Below, in pieces: positions 34,371-46,672 of a stretch of 64,000 nt of DNA (its first letter is position 1; each line of letters begins with the position of its first letter). The stretch comes from Druceiella hillmani (lineage: Eukaryota > Arthropoda > Insecta > Lepidoptera > Hepialidae): positions 379,501 through 443,500 of the forward strand of contig JAYKKI010000062.1 in assembly GCA_039881145.1 (NCBI GenBank), given 5' to 3'. A model generated the notes under the pieces. The model was not told the origin of the DNA and did no database searches. It worked only from the letters and a program-made list of their open reading frames with translations. A program made the position numbers and the translations under genes.

Positions 34371-35590
34371 GTTAGAAATTGATAAATGAAATTGAAGTTA
34401 TACCATACAATTCCTCAATAATAAAGAGAACAAGTGTCGCGACCAAGATGTCTAATAAATATCTGATAAAACACGAGTAAGGGCAACACAAATATGTTCT
34501 TTTGCAAAATTATAGAGCTCAAAGGTGGTATGAATAAATGTTCAGTAATGTATAGAAAATGACTCACCCTCATCGAGCTTGAACTCGTTAGGTTGTGGTC
34601 TCATCGAGCTTGAATTCGTACTGGTCTCGAGGTGAGCAAGAAAATCGCAGCATAGTAGGTACATACGATTACAATATGGGCAAATAATAACTAAGATATT
34701 AATACGTAGCTGAGTAAGTAAGCACACAGGTATATACAAATTTGAAGCACTGTATACGGTGAATTCATAAGAGGGAATGTGATTTACATATCCGTAAATA
34801 CGTATATTTGTATGTATAAGTGCAAACATATAATGCATACATTTTCGTTCAAACTACAAACGTCGTTTTAAATACTGCAAACCTCTGTTTTAACAAATGA
34901 GAAATTATCGACTATTATGAGACTTCACTGTGAAGTTGTGAAATTTAAGGTAATTTAAGATAAAAAAAAAACTGCCGAATATGAAGTGTACTCTAAAGTA
35001 TAAAATAATAAAATACGGGTACTCAGTTGTAACTCTTACAGTTCAATATCATTTCCGAACTGCAACTGGTCGAAATTTTTGGAGTCAGTGCTAAGTGAAA
35101 CGGAATAATTTATCTATGGAAATGTACGTGAAAGAGAAAAATGCATCGAGATTCAGAAAGAAATCCCTCACTTAATTTCTTAGTAACCGTTTGAATGAAT
35201 ATAATAAAATTTAAGTACTAGAAGTACCATCAGTAAAATAAATTTTCATAAAAATTTTAATATGGAAATAGATACCTATTAATCAAGTCATGAATTAAAT
35301 ATTTTTTTACATCTGGTTAAACAAACAAAAGATCGATAACCACATAATCAGCTTATCCTTACATATAAAAAAGGTTATTAATTTACCAAAAACACCTACA
35401 AACCTTACAAGACTAAGTAATAAATTTAATTATTTTCATATCCTTATTATCTAGACTGAGGAAGATCGATTTTAGACATCCAAAGCCCAACCTGACTACA
35501 AATAAACAAAGTTCAACTGCAAAATTAAAATCATTAATATTTTTGCGGTCCCAAACCTTTCAAATCCCATTCAAACGATGTCCTAAACAT
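34371..35590. other. spacer with one short direct repeat
   Basis: CATCGAGCTTGAA(C/T)TCGT occurs twice at about 34571-34620. The 98-codon minus-strand frame at 34542-34838 overlaps it and has no recognisable domain. Otherwise A+T desert. Confidence 0.45.
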
Positions 35591-35599
35591 AAATATAAT

Positions 35600-35800
35600 A
35601 ATTTTTTTCCACCAATTATTTTGCTGATATTCCCACATAAATATTTTTAATTGTGAACTATTGAGATAAGTAAATGTTAATATGTTCTAGTTTCCAGATC
35701 AGGTGGCTTCTGAGAAAAAAGGTTCTAATTGACAGACAAATACGTAACTAACTTTATAAGGGTTCCATTTTATCTTTTGAGGTATGGAACCTAAAAGTCT
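35600..35800 (-). repeat. dispersed non-coding repeat related to 40.9 and 56.7 kb
   Basis: CCACATAAATATTTTTAATTG, the GAACTATTGAGAT phrase, GTTAATATGTT, and GTTTCC..GGTGGCTTCTGAG align with 40918-41020 (copy A) and 56660-56750 (copy B). Read on the minus strand it ends in GGAACC...AAAATGGAACCCTTATAA, matching member 2 at 31220-31250. This is a third, independent copy of the family. Confidence 0.5.
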
Positions 35801-35803
35801 ACA

Positions 35804-35856
35804 ACGAATTACTCCGCCATATGTAATTCGTATATACATATGGCGGAGTAATTCGT
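35804..35856. repeat. perfect 22-bp inverted repeat
   Basis: Arms 35804-35825 and 35835-35856 are exact reverse complements (ACGAATTACTCCGCCATATG plus TA) around a 9-nt loop. An exact palindrome of this length in old decayed sequence suggests recent origin or constraint. Confidence 0.95.
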
Positions 35857-37535
35857 TAGTTAAAAAGTTACGATTTACAGATAGTAAAATTAATACTTTG
35901 CAATAAACTTCCAGTCTCATAAAATTTAACCATAACAAAAGATTAATCGTTTCATACGTGACTTAAATTACGGCTGTATTGTCAAGGGTGTAGCTTGACC
36001 TCTATAAAAATATTTTCTGACTTTCCCAAGAACGAATATCATACAAGAAAATGAACTTGATTTGACAGTATTTTTTGTGAAATCTAATTTCGCGAGCAGT
36101 CTTGTAAAACCATATAAATTATCTAGTTCTTTCGAGTTTCGTACATTCAATAATTTAGTAGGTGATAAATTTGTTTAATTTTATACATTTTATGTAGAAT
36201 TAATATGGGTATTTATAAAACTAACCATTACATTTGAATGAATTATTTATTAAACTACAAAGATTTATTTTCTGAAATTTCGACGCAGAAGTCTGTGCTC
36301 GAGCGATTTTTAAATATTTGTGATGATTTCAGTGAAATATTTAACTGACATCAACCACTTATTTAACATTGAATGGAAATTAAAACTCATTATAAGTGAA
36401 TTTTTTTTAGAAAGGATAACGAATTCAGCAGTATCCAACTTAATATTGGCCACTTCCATTATTATTAACTTCAATTATTGAACAAAAAAGACCGATACAT
36501 GGATAATATGTTCTTCACATAAAAAAACATTTTCTCCATGAATTTAAGTAAAATTCTTTGGTACCCAGCCTTTACCGCACAAATGGTAAAGTTGGTAATT
36601 TTTTTCAATTCGGTAATTATACCATATAATTATACCAAAATATACATTGGTACAGTCACAAATTATGATTAGTTTTCAACGTTATTACCGTAACTGCCAA
36701 ATTTTAAACTCCACATGAATCTTAAGTTATTAGTTGAACGATTGACTAGACATACAGATTACGCAGCATAATTCATTACATTCCATTTTATATGATTTAT
36801 ACTAATAGCTCTGGAACATCAGTACTATATTATTCATGATTCAAATTCCCCAATTTCCAAGGCAGCAAAAATTAATTTAATTTATTTCAGACACAACTAT
36901 TACATATTGAAGATGACCAGTAAAATACATTCGGTAGTATTAAAGGAGAATGAGAAGATCAAGAGATATATCTAAAAGCGTGCAACTAGTGATAGATTCG
37001 TGGATTAAACTCATTGTTGAAACCTTTGAAAAATAAACTTCACTGTGACAATACTGCATAAAAATTGTAGATAATTTATATTTACCTTTACATGCTTCTG
37101 ATTTAGAAACGCTTTCAAACTTTCAGACTCTTAAATAAGCCTCGGAATATATAATCATCATCTCGTGGCAAAGTTACGTTATCTTATAATAACAAAATTA
37201 TAACGTAAAGTTTGAAGTTTATTGCTCTCTCTGTATATCTATTAATTTTATTTAAAATACATCAAGATAAAAAAAAAATTTCCTGCTATATTTCCATACT
37301 TTTCTAGTCACTGGATGTAATATTTATACTTCGAAGTTTTTTTGTTCCTATCGCACGAAAGGAAAGAAGTCCAGCCTCTCCAGTTCCATCAATATACTAA
37401 TATAATAAAATATTAATGTAAGTTACTTTGTATATTAAAACATAATATTTAAGTTTCTATGACGTCGCTTAAGGTTAACAAGAGAAACTGAAGACTTTTA
37501 TTGTTTCAAATACCTTTTGCAAACTTAACATATTA
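35857..37535. other. A+T-rich spacer, no gene seen
   Basis: No duplication partner, no coding motif. The 60-codon minus-strand frame at 35968-36150 is unremarkable. Confidence 0.5.
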
Positions 37536-37539
37536 AAAA

Positions 37540-40530
37540 CACTTCCACATTTAGTAAATATAAACCAGGATTATTTTGCTCTCCTGAAACAATATTTCGA
37601 ACTAGGTATTTGAACGTATGATATATCATGCGATAATCGCAGATATTATGAAATTGGTTTAAATATAAATATTGTGTATCCTTTGATTATTCCCAATTCT
37701 TTTAAACCATGAATTATCGTAATATAGTGAACAGCTGGACAAGAGATATTAAAGAGAAAAAGAAAAAAAATTACTTAAAACCTATGGAAAATTTTAATTA
37801 AAAATAATATTTCCGTGTCCACAATAAATATTTGTAATTAAATTTTTACAGTTATTGACATGTGATTAATGAAAACAGTAGAAGTTTTCACAAACGTATC
37901 ATTGATGACTTAAAACATCATACCTGTAAAAACACCAAAATAATCAAGGCTATTACAAAAAATGTTTCAATCTGTACTAGGCGAAAGTGAATCACAACCC
38001 TGTGTCTGAATAGAGGAAATTTTTATGTGACTTGATTTTTCGGATTTAATTTTAATAACAAATATTTCAAAGTACTCCCTAAAGATTCACTATATTTCTT
38101 GTATCGATTTGTAATCGACATAAAATTACAGCTCATTTAATTTGTTTATGCGTATATAGTGTTACAGATTATTTCATTTGTTTATGCGTATAAAAAAGCA
38201 GGTAAAAATTTAAGCTGAAAACAATAACACAAACATACAACAAAGCAATAAAGACCACTGGTTGGTCGAAAAATAAAATTATACTGTTACATCCTCACCG
38301 CTTTTCGGCGGTAATAACCAGTCAAATTATTATTTTTTTTTAAAAATGTTTTTCAACAATACAATACAAAAATAAAAAATCTTGCACCAGTCACAATTAA
38401 TATTGAAATGGGGTTAATTTTTATTGTACCCTTGTTTTTTTCCAAATATCTTAACATTTTCTAGTACATAGATTACAATAAAAAGAGTTCCATTGCATTA
38501 TCGGGTAAGAGATAAATAAACACATTCAATCATGGCTTTATGATTTAATTTAATAAAATAAGGTATAAGCTTTTAACGAGTTCTATGTAGTAAAATGCAG
38601 CTTACTTTACAGTGCAATCGATACCCTTTTATATTATCAGAAATAATTTAACATTACGATCATCATAAGTGAAAAGGGTTCAAGTTTTCTACTTCACTTA
38701 GAATGCAATCCACACTACTCTACTTTTTAAAGAACCACTTTAAGTTGCGATAAGATAAAATGATTTATACGGTTGCGTTTAAGAGTATGTTTCAAATAAA
38801 AGAAATTCAATTGTCGATTTTGTACATATTCATTAGACCTTCGATATATATTACATAGTACACCCCTCAAACGTATAAGATAAAACGCTTGATTTCCTTT
38901 CAACCTTTCCAGATTTTTGACATAGTCAAGAAGTAGGATAGCAATAGAAGACATCATAACAAAACGCTTTGAAAACCCATGTCAGGAAAAAAACATACCG
39001 TACCAAAATGTATTGCTAACCACCTTCAATTTCATTTAAAAAGCGATTTTTTAAATACACGACTTGGTGAAGGCAATGAGTAAAACCCCTTTTTTCCCAC
39101 GTAATGTGGTATAACATATTCAAATAGTTAAACTGCATGTGATATTTTGGTAGATGAGACCTTAAATGTTAAGGACTATTATACGAGTTACACGAAATGG
39201 TCAATACGTAACGCTTATAATTTCGCTACGCTCGCTTATCCATCCGTGCATAATTTTATCACAAATCCTTCAGTTTAAAATATATTATTATTAAATTTAA
39301 CCAAGTTGTGTAATTAAATTTTCTAAATATGTAGGAAGAAAAAACCCTCATTCTCAATTTTTTTAGTAAGTATTTCTCCATACGTACAATACGGTTACGA
39401 ACACAGATTCTTCTCACGGACCACATCGAATAGAGTTTACTTAAAATAGTATTTGAAAATTAAATCGTGAACATCTAATAATATATTTTGATACGGCATC
39501 TGTTTCGCGATATATGAGTTTGTAAACATTTTTCAGAATTCTCATCTTCAATATGTTCCACCCCTCTCTCTCTCTCTCTCTCCATCATTTTAACCACGTA
39601 TATAAACTATTAAAAAAATCAGAGTAACTTCAATTAGTCCCCATTTGAAACAAGGTGACTTTCATTAGTTAATTATATATATATAAACAACCAAATTGTT
39701 TATATTACTTCTGTGAAGTTTAAAATTAAGCTACATATTTACGCAGTAAAAAACGAGTAAGTTAGATTAAATACAGGTAAAATTTTCATCAAAATCAGGT
39801 ATGCTATGTATCACACTATTAAAATATAACATTTACAATTTAACACTAAATCAATAAAATTTTGTTACATATATCGCAAAAATGTTGACCTATTTCGGGT
39901 ACAGAGTAGCAAATTTATTTGAGTTATAAGAGGAAAAATTAATCTCGAGAACCTGAACTGTCTAAATAAAGCAATCTTCAATTTATTGGGTTTCAATTCA
40001 ATTAATTTTTCGTTGGTTTTATTTTATATAGTTTTAACTTTTCGACGTAGATAAAAATTGTATTATGAGTATTTTTGAGTGTTATTATCGAGATTTATGC
40101 GAATTAGTGTACTTTACAAGAATCCCAAATTTCAAGTGACTAAAACTAATGGTTTTTTAGAAAGACGACTCTAGCAGATAAATAAACCTGTAAGAAATAT
40201 CCTAAGGATGCCGTTCTTTATTACTTTTGAGATACAAAACACTAAAATTTGACCATTTCTTGTAGTCAACATTATAGCTTTATTTTAATGCTCACCATTT
40301 TTTCAGTATTTATTTTCCTCAATTTACTTTATAATAGATTTGTTATGTATCCAGATAGTAGTAATACTTCGTTGGTTTACTTATCAACAAATATCCGTTA
40401 AGTAACCTAACATAAAAATTCAACATCCCATTAATTCGTTGAACTTATCGAAAATTAGCTAAGATACTTTATTAGATCATATTGACTGTAAATTTAATAA
40501 TTATGTAGACACACCACAGTTTACAATATC
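37540..40530 (+). repeat. segmental duplication, copy A block 2
   Basis: Aligns in direct orientation with about 50040-53930. Anchors include TTTTGCTCTCCTGAAA (37576 / 50050), AAAGAGTTCCATTGCATT with GGTAAGAGATA (38481 / 51042), the TTAGAATGCAATCCACAC phrase (38698 / 51235), AAGAGTATGTTTCAAAT (38782 / 51330), AACCACGTATATAAA (39592 / 53307) and GCTAAGATACTTTATTA (40457 / 53855). A (CT)n run at 39564-39582 is present only in this copy. Confidence 0.85.
39564..39582. repeat. (CT)n microsatellite
   Basis: Nine CT repeats plus a flanking C. The corresponding place in copy B (about 53285) has only CCTCTCCCTCC, so the tract expanded or contracted after duplication. Confidence 0.9.
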
Positions 40531-42528
40531 ATCAAGCATGTGTCGAAGTCGCACCACAAGGAACCCACACATATTTAGACATTGTAAATATTCAAGTGTA
40601 TTTATTATTTCTAGGAAATTATTTATAAATATTAATTTTTCAGAACCTAAATATTTTGCCTACCATATCTTTCTGGGCGTTACAACGTGGTGCATATTTA
40701 AACAATTATAAGACCTAAGATCATCGCTATAGTTTTCCACATTTCCATAATTTTAGGTTAAGTAGTTTGAAAATAAAAAAATGAGGTATTTTTCAAAATA
40801 TCTCTGAAGATGTACTACCTATAATTATAAAAAATTGTTCGAAGGAATTATTGTCTGTTTCAAACAAATCCTACAATATATAGTATTATTAAATATTTAG
40901 TTTGACCCCTCAAACATTTTCATATAAATATTTTTGACTGTTGGCTATTGAGATTTGTGTAGTTAATATGTTTTATTACTAAATAAAATATCTGGTTTCT
41001 ACCTCGAGCGGTTTCTGAAAATAACATAAGGCATCTGTTTTTTCTACTAAGTACGAAACTACACCAAATAGCGCAAATTTTTATATAATACAGCTACAAG
41101 GTAAATGTGACTTAAAACGAAAAGAAAACATTATTATTGCATACAATCTTTTTGGGCAAGTCGCGTGCTTCTAGAACCTGCAAATTTCATTATGACTTGG
41201 TGCGTATTATGTTTCGTTATGACCCGCATGAAAACTTAAGAAGGACTAAGAATGGAAAACTTTGACGCTTTGTGGCAGGTGAACTTTTGAGGTTCGACGC
41301 AACATTAAATTTTATATTTAGAAAAAATCACCAGGTACCTACGCATCGTGTAATTCTTTGATCTTTCTCAATAAATCTAATGGCCTATAGTCTCAATTGA
41401 GGCTGAATATTTCACAAAAAATCGTTATTTTTAAAGTTAGGGGAAGTTAAATAATTTCTTCTAAGACATGAATAAACTGTCAATTGTAACACTTAAAAAA
41501 ATTATGTAATATGCTTATAACTAAAATAATTTTAATTTATTGATGACCAAAATGGAAAAGAAAATTTATAATCATGCGAAAAAAATCTTATTTTTTGGAA
41601 AACACTTTCTCTCTGTTTCTGTATCCGGAATAATTTAGTAATGAAGGATTTACGACTATTTTTTAATGAAGTACAAACAATAACAACTAAAAGTTAATGC
41701 TTAAACAATCTATTATACAACTAAAGGAATATTCCTTTTGGTCAATTAAAACCTACTAATACTGGTTTTGTTGTACTGAATTCGCTTACTCACTTAATAG
41801 ATAAGTTGAAAACTTCAAATTTTATTAAATTAAAATAATTTTCTCGCAGTTTTCTAAAACATCCTTTTTCAGAATTTAAAATCGCAGTGGGAATCCTAGT
41901 CGCTTCCTCCCTCCCCTTTATCCTATATTAATATGTGCTATTTTTGTTACTTTATGTCATTGATTACATGTTACGGTTTGTTTCAAAATGGTGGGAAAAT
42001 TTTTCCTTTTTCCTGTTTTGAAAACTATAATATTTTCATTCAAATCGGATTGATAATATACATATCTAACCTTACCTTGACAATAAAATCCTCTATATCC
42101 TGATAATGACGAAGAGTGAAGTGTGAGTGACTGACGAACCTATTCATTCTTGTACTGCTCCGGCTTAAATTTCTATTCTTTTATGATTTTACTAATTTCC
42201 ATTAACATTATATACGAGCATAATATGATTTTGAATACTTTGAATGAAGGAATTTAAACCAAGAAATTTATTCAAGTTCTCCCAGAGCTTTTTGTCTCCT
42301 TACAATTGCATATTAATAATGTTCGAAGGCAAAATAACTTATGGTAACTTTTAATCTAATTATGCTTCAACTTTAAAGTAATGGTCGGAAAAATAAATAA
42401 ATTTGTAATAATATTTTTATGCTTTGTTGCTTAAATAAATATAATGCAAAATACATACTGCACTTTACATAGGACTACTTACTTGATCTGTATGTTATCA
42501 TTAAGGTAAGTTCAACGATGATAAAATA

Positions 42529-42538
42529 TAAATATAAT
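42529..42538. repeat. target-site duplication, left
   Basis: TAAATATAAT, repeated exactly at 42712-42721 on the other side of the inserted element. The equivalent region of copy B (about 58445-58480) has no insertion. Confidence 0.75.
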
Positions 42539-42711
42539 ACACAATTAAATGAAACTACGTGATGTAGTATTATTTCTACTTTCTTTAAGTTCTTTACCTA
42601 GACCTAGGTTTTGTTGTATTACAACAACTTCAGGTGGGCTATTAGCAAAGATTGAGTTTCATTTAATTGTGAATCATGAATTTCTACAAAATTAACGCCA
42701 AATATATTCAA
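42539..42711 (-). mobile_element. hammerhead-family insertion with empty site in copy B
   Basis: A 173-bp unit bounded by a 10-bp direct repeat. On the plus strand it opens with ACACAATTAAATGAAACTAC, runs through the antisense hammerhead region and a shortened junction GCAAAGATTGAGTTTCATTT, and closes with AAATTAACGCCAAATATATT. In copy B, TTCAATGAAGATG...AAATTATTAAGACC joins directly, giving the empty site. Length, internal hammerhead and target duplication fit a retrozyme-like or Penelope-derived non-autonomous element that moved after the segmental duplication. Confidence 0.8.
42597..42637 (-). ncRNA. decayed hammerhead ribozyme motif, copy 5
   Basis: The layout is recognisable but damaged: the core reads CUGAAGU instead of CUGAAGA, GAAA has become AAAA, and the 3' strand of stem I is UAGG, so it no longer pairs fully with CCAC. 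Stem II and stem III are kept. Expected to be inactive. Confidence 0.75.
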
Positions 42712-42721
42712 TAAATATAAT
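42712..42721. repeat. target-site duplication, right
   Basis: Exact second copy of TAAATATAAT, directly after the element's AATATATTCAA end. Confidence 0.75.
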
Positions 42722-42973
42722 AAATTATTAAGATCCTAGGATACTAATAATTCTGTAGTAATTTGTATCCAATTGCAAATAAGGAAGGAAGGAGGGATTC
42801 GACTTTAGTGTTTACGTATGTTACCTCATATATTCGGTATTTTTAAACTAATTTGAAGAAGACAATTTTTTTTATCCAGAAAGCTATACTTCTGGTGAAA
42901 TGAAAAAGATTAGGTTCTAACTGAAGTGTAGCAGTCTTCTGTGTTTGTTTGGTCTTGTCTGTAGTTGTAACAT

Positions 42974-43001
42974 TATATATATATATATATATATATATAT
43001 A
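42974..43001. repeat. (TA)n microsatellite
   Basis: About 28 bp of TA. The aligned position in copy B (58718-58736) has only TATATATACGTATATAAG; copy B instead carries a long TA tract about 70 bp further on. Confidence 0.9.
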
Positions 43002-43515
43002 CTCATGCTTGTAAGTTAGTTTTCTTCTACAGACTGATTGGAGACCCATTTTTAAAAACAGTGTCATAATTATCATAATGTCATTTTACATAGGAGTATG
43101 TGGAAAATTTATATGAAGGTCTGTGAATAATTAATAGGAATACTATGCATCGCCAAATGTTTTTATGTGCATAAGTGTGTATAAAATCCTCGTACCGTTA
43201 TTTCATGTCATACTGCTCAGATTTAATTTAAAAGGTCTTTTATTTAGAAACTTGCCTAACGTATTGCATGGACATAATGTGTTAGACAAACTTTCCTGAA
43301 GTATAAAATATACACCTTGTACTACACGTATAACATTATACTAGACGACTCATGATGCGACAATATAATTAAGTAGCGGTTTCAATCCAGTCAAAAATTG
43401 TTCCACTTACTAACGTAACGACATGTTGGAAAAGCCATTACCATAATTTAGCTCCGATGTGTGCTTGTGAAGGGCGTAATTGTAAAACATGTCAAGTGAC
43501 AACCCAATACACACT

Positions 43516-44365
43516 ACTTTTGTATGTATTTAACTATATACGGTTACCTATTGACGTAGGTTCTGCTCGTGATTTACAAATTTATTTGTTTTTGACTAAT
43601 TGAAAGGCATGGAAAATTCAAATAATACTTTGCTGTTTTAATGGAGATACATACATAAAAGCGCTTTTGAAAATGTCAATTTACTCGTTTTCATCGACTT
43701 GAGAACGAAGGTCGAACGAGTAAAAAAGGGGAAGATATATTTATACAAATTTAATAATTAAGTCTATTCTATTAGTTTTAATATACTACATTAAGTGGAA
43801 TTTATTATATCAAGTAGAATATTTATGAAGACATACCCCTAAAGCAGTCAAAATGAAATTAAACGTATTCCAAATATGTTACAATTCCTTGAAGTTCTTT
43901 ACATGATCAATTCCTTGCGGATTGCCGGAACGTTAGCTCACACAGCCACCTGATTATTCTGGTTTTAGAATGAAAAGCCAGAAATGTTTTCTAGATATAA
44001 ATGAACAAATAAAGCAAGAGGAATAAAAATGGCCTTATATGTCATCATCATTCTGGAAATAAATGCTGTCTGATAACATAATGACCCTAACATCAGACAC
44101 GATTATAGTAACATAGATTCGTATTTTCGAATAAGCTTCTATAAACATAGAACTTGGGGATGAACCAAGTAAGCTGCATTTCATTTAAATATTTTCCTAG
44201 TTAGCCAAAATCTCAATGTAATACTTTGCTTTAACATTAGTTTACTTTATTTCCACCAAAGCCTCAATAAAGGCTTTGCAACTACGGAATAACTAAAAGA
44301 GTTTCGCACTTTTATATTATTTATTTGAGCGGGTCTCCGCTGTGAGTAAAATATTTACAAAGACC
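43516..44365. other. sequence present only in copy A
   Basis: Copy B joins CACTAC (59534) almost directly to the counterpart of 44610, so roughly 1.1 kb (43516-44605) is unique to copy A. The part before the tandem repeat contains a richer block at 43910-43980 (GCGGATTGCCGGAACGTTAG) but no gene or transposon motif. Confidence 0.6.
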
Positions 44366-44814
44366 ATTTTGTCGCATTACGTGTAAGCTCTGGGTTATGT
44401 ATAGTTTCGCGTAAAGTTTTTATGACGTAATATTGTTAAGTGCTTGTAAGAGCTAGTTACTTGTAGGTAATTGAGAGATAATGCGGATGAATAAAAACAT
44501 TGAATTTTAGCATATTAATGAAAAGTGTAACTTAAAAATTGAACCGTAAACAATTCATTATAACTAGGGTATTTACCACATGGGTGTATAAAGCAAATAA
44601 TAAACAAGATCTGATTATGAGTTTGAGAATATACGCCACGATGGAATGAACATTATATTCTATTAGAAGAATAATTACTTGCTTCAGGTAGTATCAGAAG
44701 AGTAGATAGTAACAATTTTCGACTATCACAAACGCCGTTTTAATCGAAATGAACTTGCATTTAAAATGTGTTTAACAGAATTTAGTAATTATACTCGTAT
44801 GTTCTGGCTACTCC

Positions 44815-45224
44815 TCGTTCCCCTTTTTCGCAAATCTTAATGAAATTTTTTATGTATCTCACGCGTTACACTACTTCATGAAAACCGTTCGAGGTCCAAA
44901 AATGTTAAATACAGGCCCGTAGATGCGCTATATGCATTCCATAAAACTTTATTATAATAATATTTTACAGACGTTTTTCCATGTCAAATTCAAATCCAAC
45001 TCACCAACTGTCAACATGGTTAGGTTTTAGGCGTTCTACTTTCAGCGATATTTTATCACTTTTCGACTACGTGTCTATGGAAATAGACCAAGGACGGTAG
45101 GTAGACGTGACCTACCTCAATTTTAAGAAAGCTGTCGATCTTTTGACAATAATGTTGCAATTAAATTAATGGTGGCATTTTTCTTCTAACTTTAGTTCTA
45201 TTTTTTGCTAACTACATACAACTG
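44815..45224 (+). pseudogene. Jockey-like reverse transcriptase relic, tandem unit 1
   Basis: Plus-strand frames give RSKNVKYRPVDALYAFHK (canonical NYRPVSxLSxFxK), then FPCQIQ...LTNCQHG, then in one frame GFRRSTFSDILSLFDYVSME followed by IDQGR-stop-VDVTYLNFKKAVDLL, which is polymerase motif A with its first catalytic Asp changed to Asn. NNVAIKLM follows after a frameshift. It is dead by stops and shifts. The motif order matches the minus-strand relic at 11.4-13.0 kb, so both may come from one lineage. Confidence 0.8.
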
Positions 45225-45513
45225 ATTTTGTCGCAACATGTGAAAGTTCTGGATTATATTTAATATCCAAGATATTTAATTCGTATCACGATTACACCAA
45301 ATGTGGTTTTATGTGAGATTTTCATAATCTAATATAATTCTTAAGTCATATGTTCCTAGGAGATATTTACCTGTATCTGATTGAGAAATAATGCAAAATT
45401 AAATTAGGATTTATCAAGAAAGGTGAGAGAGGAGTTCGAAAGAAAAACCAAACTCGCTCGTAGATAAATGGGCTTCCAACGCATTAAATAAACGTATGTG
45501 CTAGATGTTCCTC

Positions 45514-45935
45514 TTTTCATCTTTCGGGACAAATCCTACTTGAAATTTTTGTATGTATTTCATGCGGTAAACCAGTTCAGAAAAATTCTAGATCCAATAA
45601 TAACAAATATAGGCCTGTAGCAGCGCTATCCATCTTCCTTAAAGTTTCATCAAAATAATATTGTACAGACAAATTTCCATGTAAAATTCAAATCCAACTC
45701 ATAAACTGTCAGCAGGGTTCCGTTTTAGGCGTTCTGCTGTCACTAACGTTTTACCACTTCTCAATTTCTCACCTACGCGTCTACCGAAAGAGGCCAAGGA
45801 CGGTAGGCAACCGTGACTTTCCCCAATTTTGATCGTTTCACAATAACGTAATAAAGTTAATGGAGGCAGTTTTTCTTTTTAAATTTAAATCGATTTCGCG
45901 CTAACTACACTCAACCTCAGAAGTAATCGTTCCAG
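45514..45935 (+). pseudogene. Jockey-like reverse transcriptase relic, tandem unit 2
   Basis: Parallel to unit 1: NNNKYRPVAALSIFLKV, then FPCKIQIQLINCQQG, GFRFRRSAVTNVLPLLNF, a GRQ word, and NNVIKLMEAVFLF. The reading frame breaks at motif A, where a stop follows GRQP. It is independently decayed from unit 1, which shows that the tandem duplication is not recent. Confidence 0.8.
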
Positions 45936-46407
45936 TACTAAATTTTAGACTCAGATGTGAGTCAAGGTAGTTACCAAAGTCGTTCTTTTTCTCATAATTA
46001 TGTCACTAGCGTTCAATATATGAACCCACAGTAACCATACTCGGCATAACTTGTGACTTGTACGCAATATTGGATGCCATCTGTCAGCTTAGCTTACGAT
46101 TCAATTGTGAATTTAGAATATAGATTGTGGAGGTGATTAAAAACCTATATAATTTTTCTAGTTACGCTCTGTATTTGTATTCCATCATTGATGCAATTTA
46201 TTCGAACACCTTCAAAGTATATATGGCCGTTACTGAGAGTAAGATTTTTTGAAGTAAAATTCTTTACGCACGCTTGACTTGGAGAGTAAGCTGGTGAATG
46301 TGTGACCAGAGCGTTACAAAAAGTGTGATCGGGCGAAGCGAACGGAAGTTGAGATAGAAATATAAGTTAGTGAAGACAGAAAGAGAGAGAGTCAGGTTTC
46401 GTATATT

Positions 46408-46586
46408 ACTGTAGGGACAAGAGAGAGAGGTGCGAGCACACATTTTCTTTCTCTCTTTCTCTCATAGCCAGTTATGTTTCGTATATCTAAGACACAGTGC
46501 AAGCCTATTGTCTGTATCACACTATAGGAGCAAGAGAGAGCAGTGCGCGCGCACATTTTCTTCCTCTCTTCCTCTCATAACCAGTG
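46408..46586 (+). repeat. two-copy direct repeat, period about 112 bp
   Basis: GTAGGGACAAGAGAGAGAGG ... CACATTTTCTTTCTCTC ... CTCATAGCCAGT (46411-46471) recurs as ATAGGAGCAAGAGAGAGCAG ... CACATTTTCTTCCTCTC ... CTCATAACCAGT (46523-46585). Each unit can fold, GAGAGAG pairing with CTCTCTT. Confidence 0.85.
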
Positions 46587-46592
46587 CATGAA

Positions 46593-46671
<79 letters not shown>

Positions 46672-46672
46672 T
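46593..46672. repeat. (TA)n microsatellite
   Basis: About 80 bp of TA with a C and a G interruption. The minus-strand frame crossing it is Tyr/Ile repeat only. Confidence 0.95.

Larger units (their letters stand above)
40545..43515 (+). repeat. segmental duplication, copy A block 3
   Basis: Aligns with 56165-59535. Anchors: CGCACCA..TTTAGACATT (40551 / 56173), GTTTATTATTTCT or its variant (40598 / 56225), CTCTATATCCTGA (42092 / 57961), CTGACGAACC..TTCATTCTTGTAC (42131 / 58035), TGCCTAAC..AT.GCATGGACA (43252 / 59252) and AAACATG(T/C)CAAGTGACAA (43486 / 59506). A hammerhead-family element interrupts it at 42539-42711. Confidence 0.85.
44366..45940 (+). repeat. tandem duplication, period about 859 bp
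   Basis: Unit 1 (44366-45224) and unit 2 (45225 to about 45940) both begin ATTTTGTCGCA and share GA(G/A)ATAATGC, then the reverse transcriptase relics described separately. Unit 2 is shorter through deletions in its left half. Copy B of the segmental duplication has no second unit, so this tandem event probably postdates the larger duplication or was lost from copy B. Confidence 0.7.
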
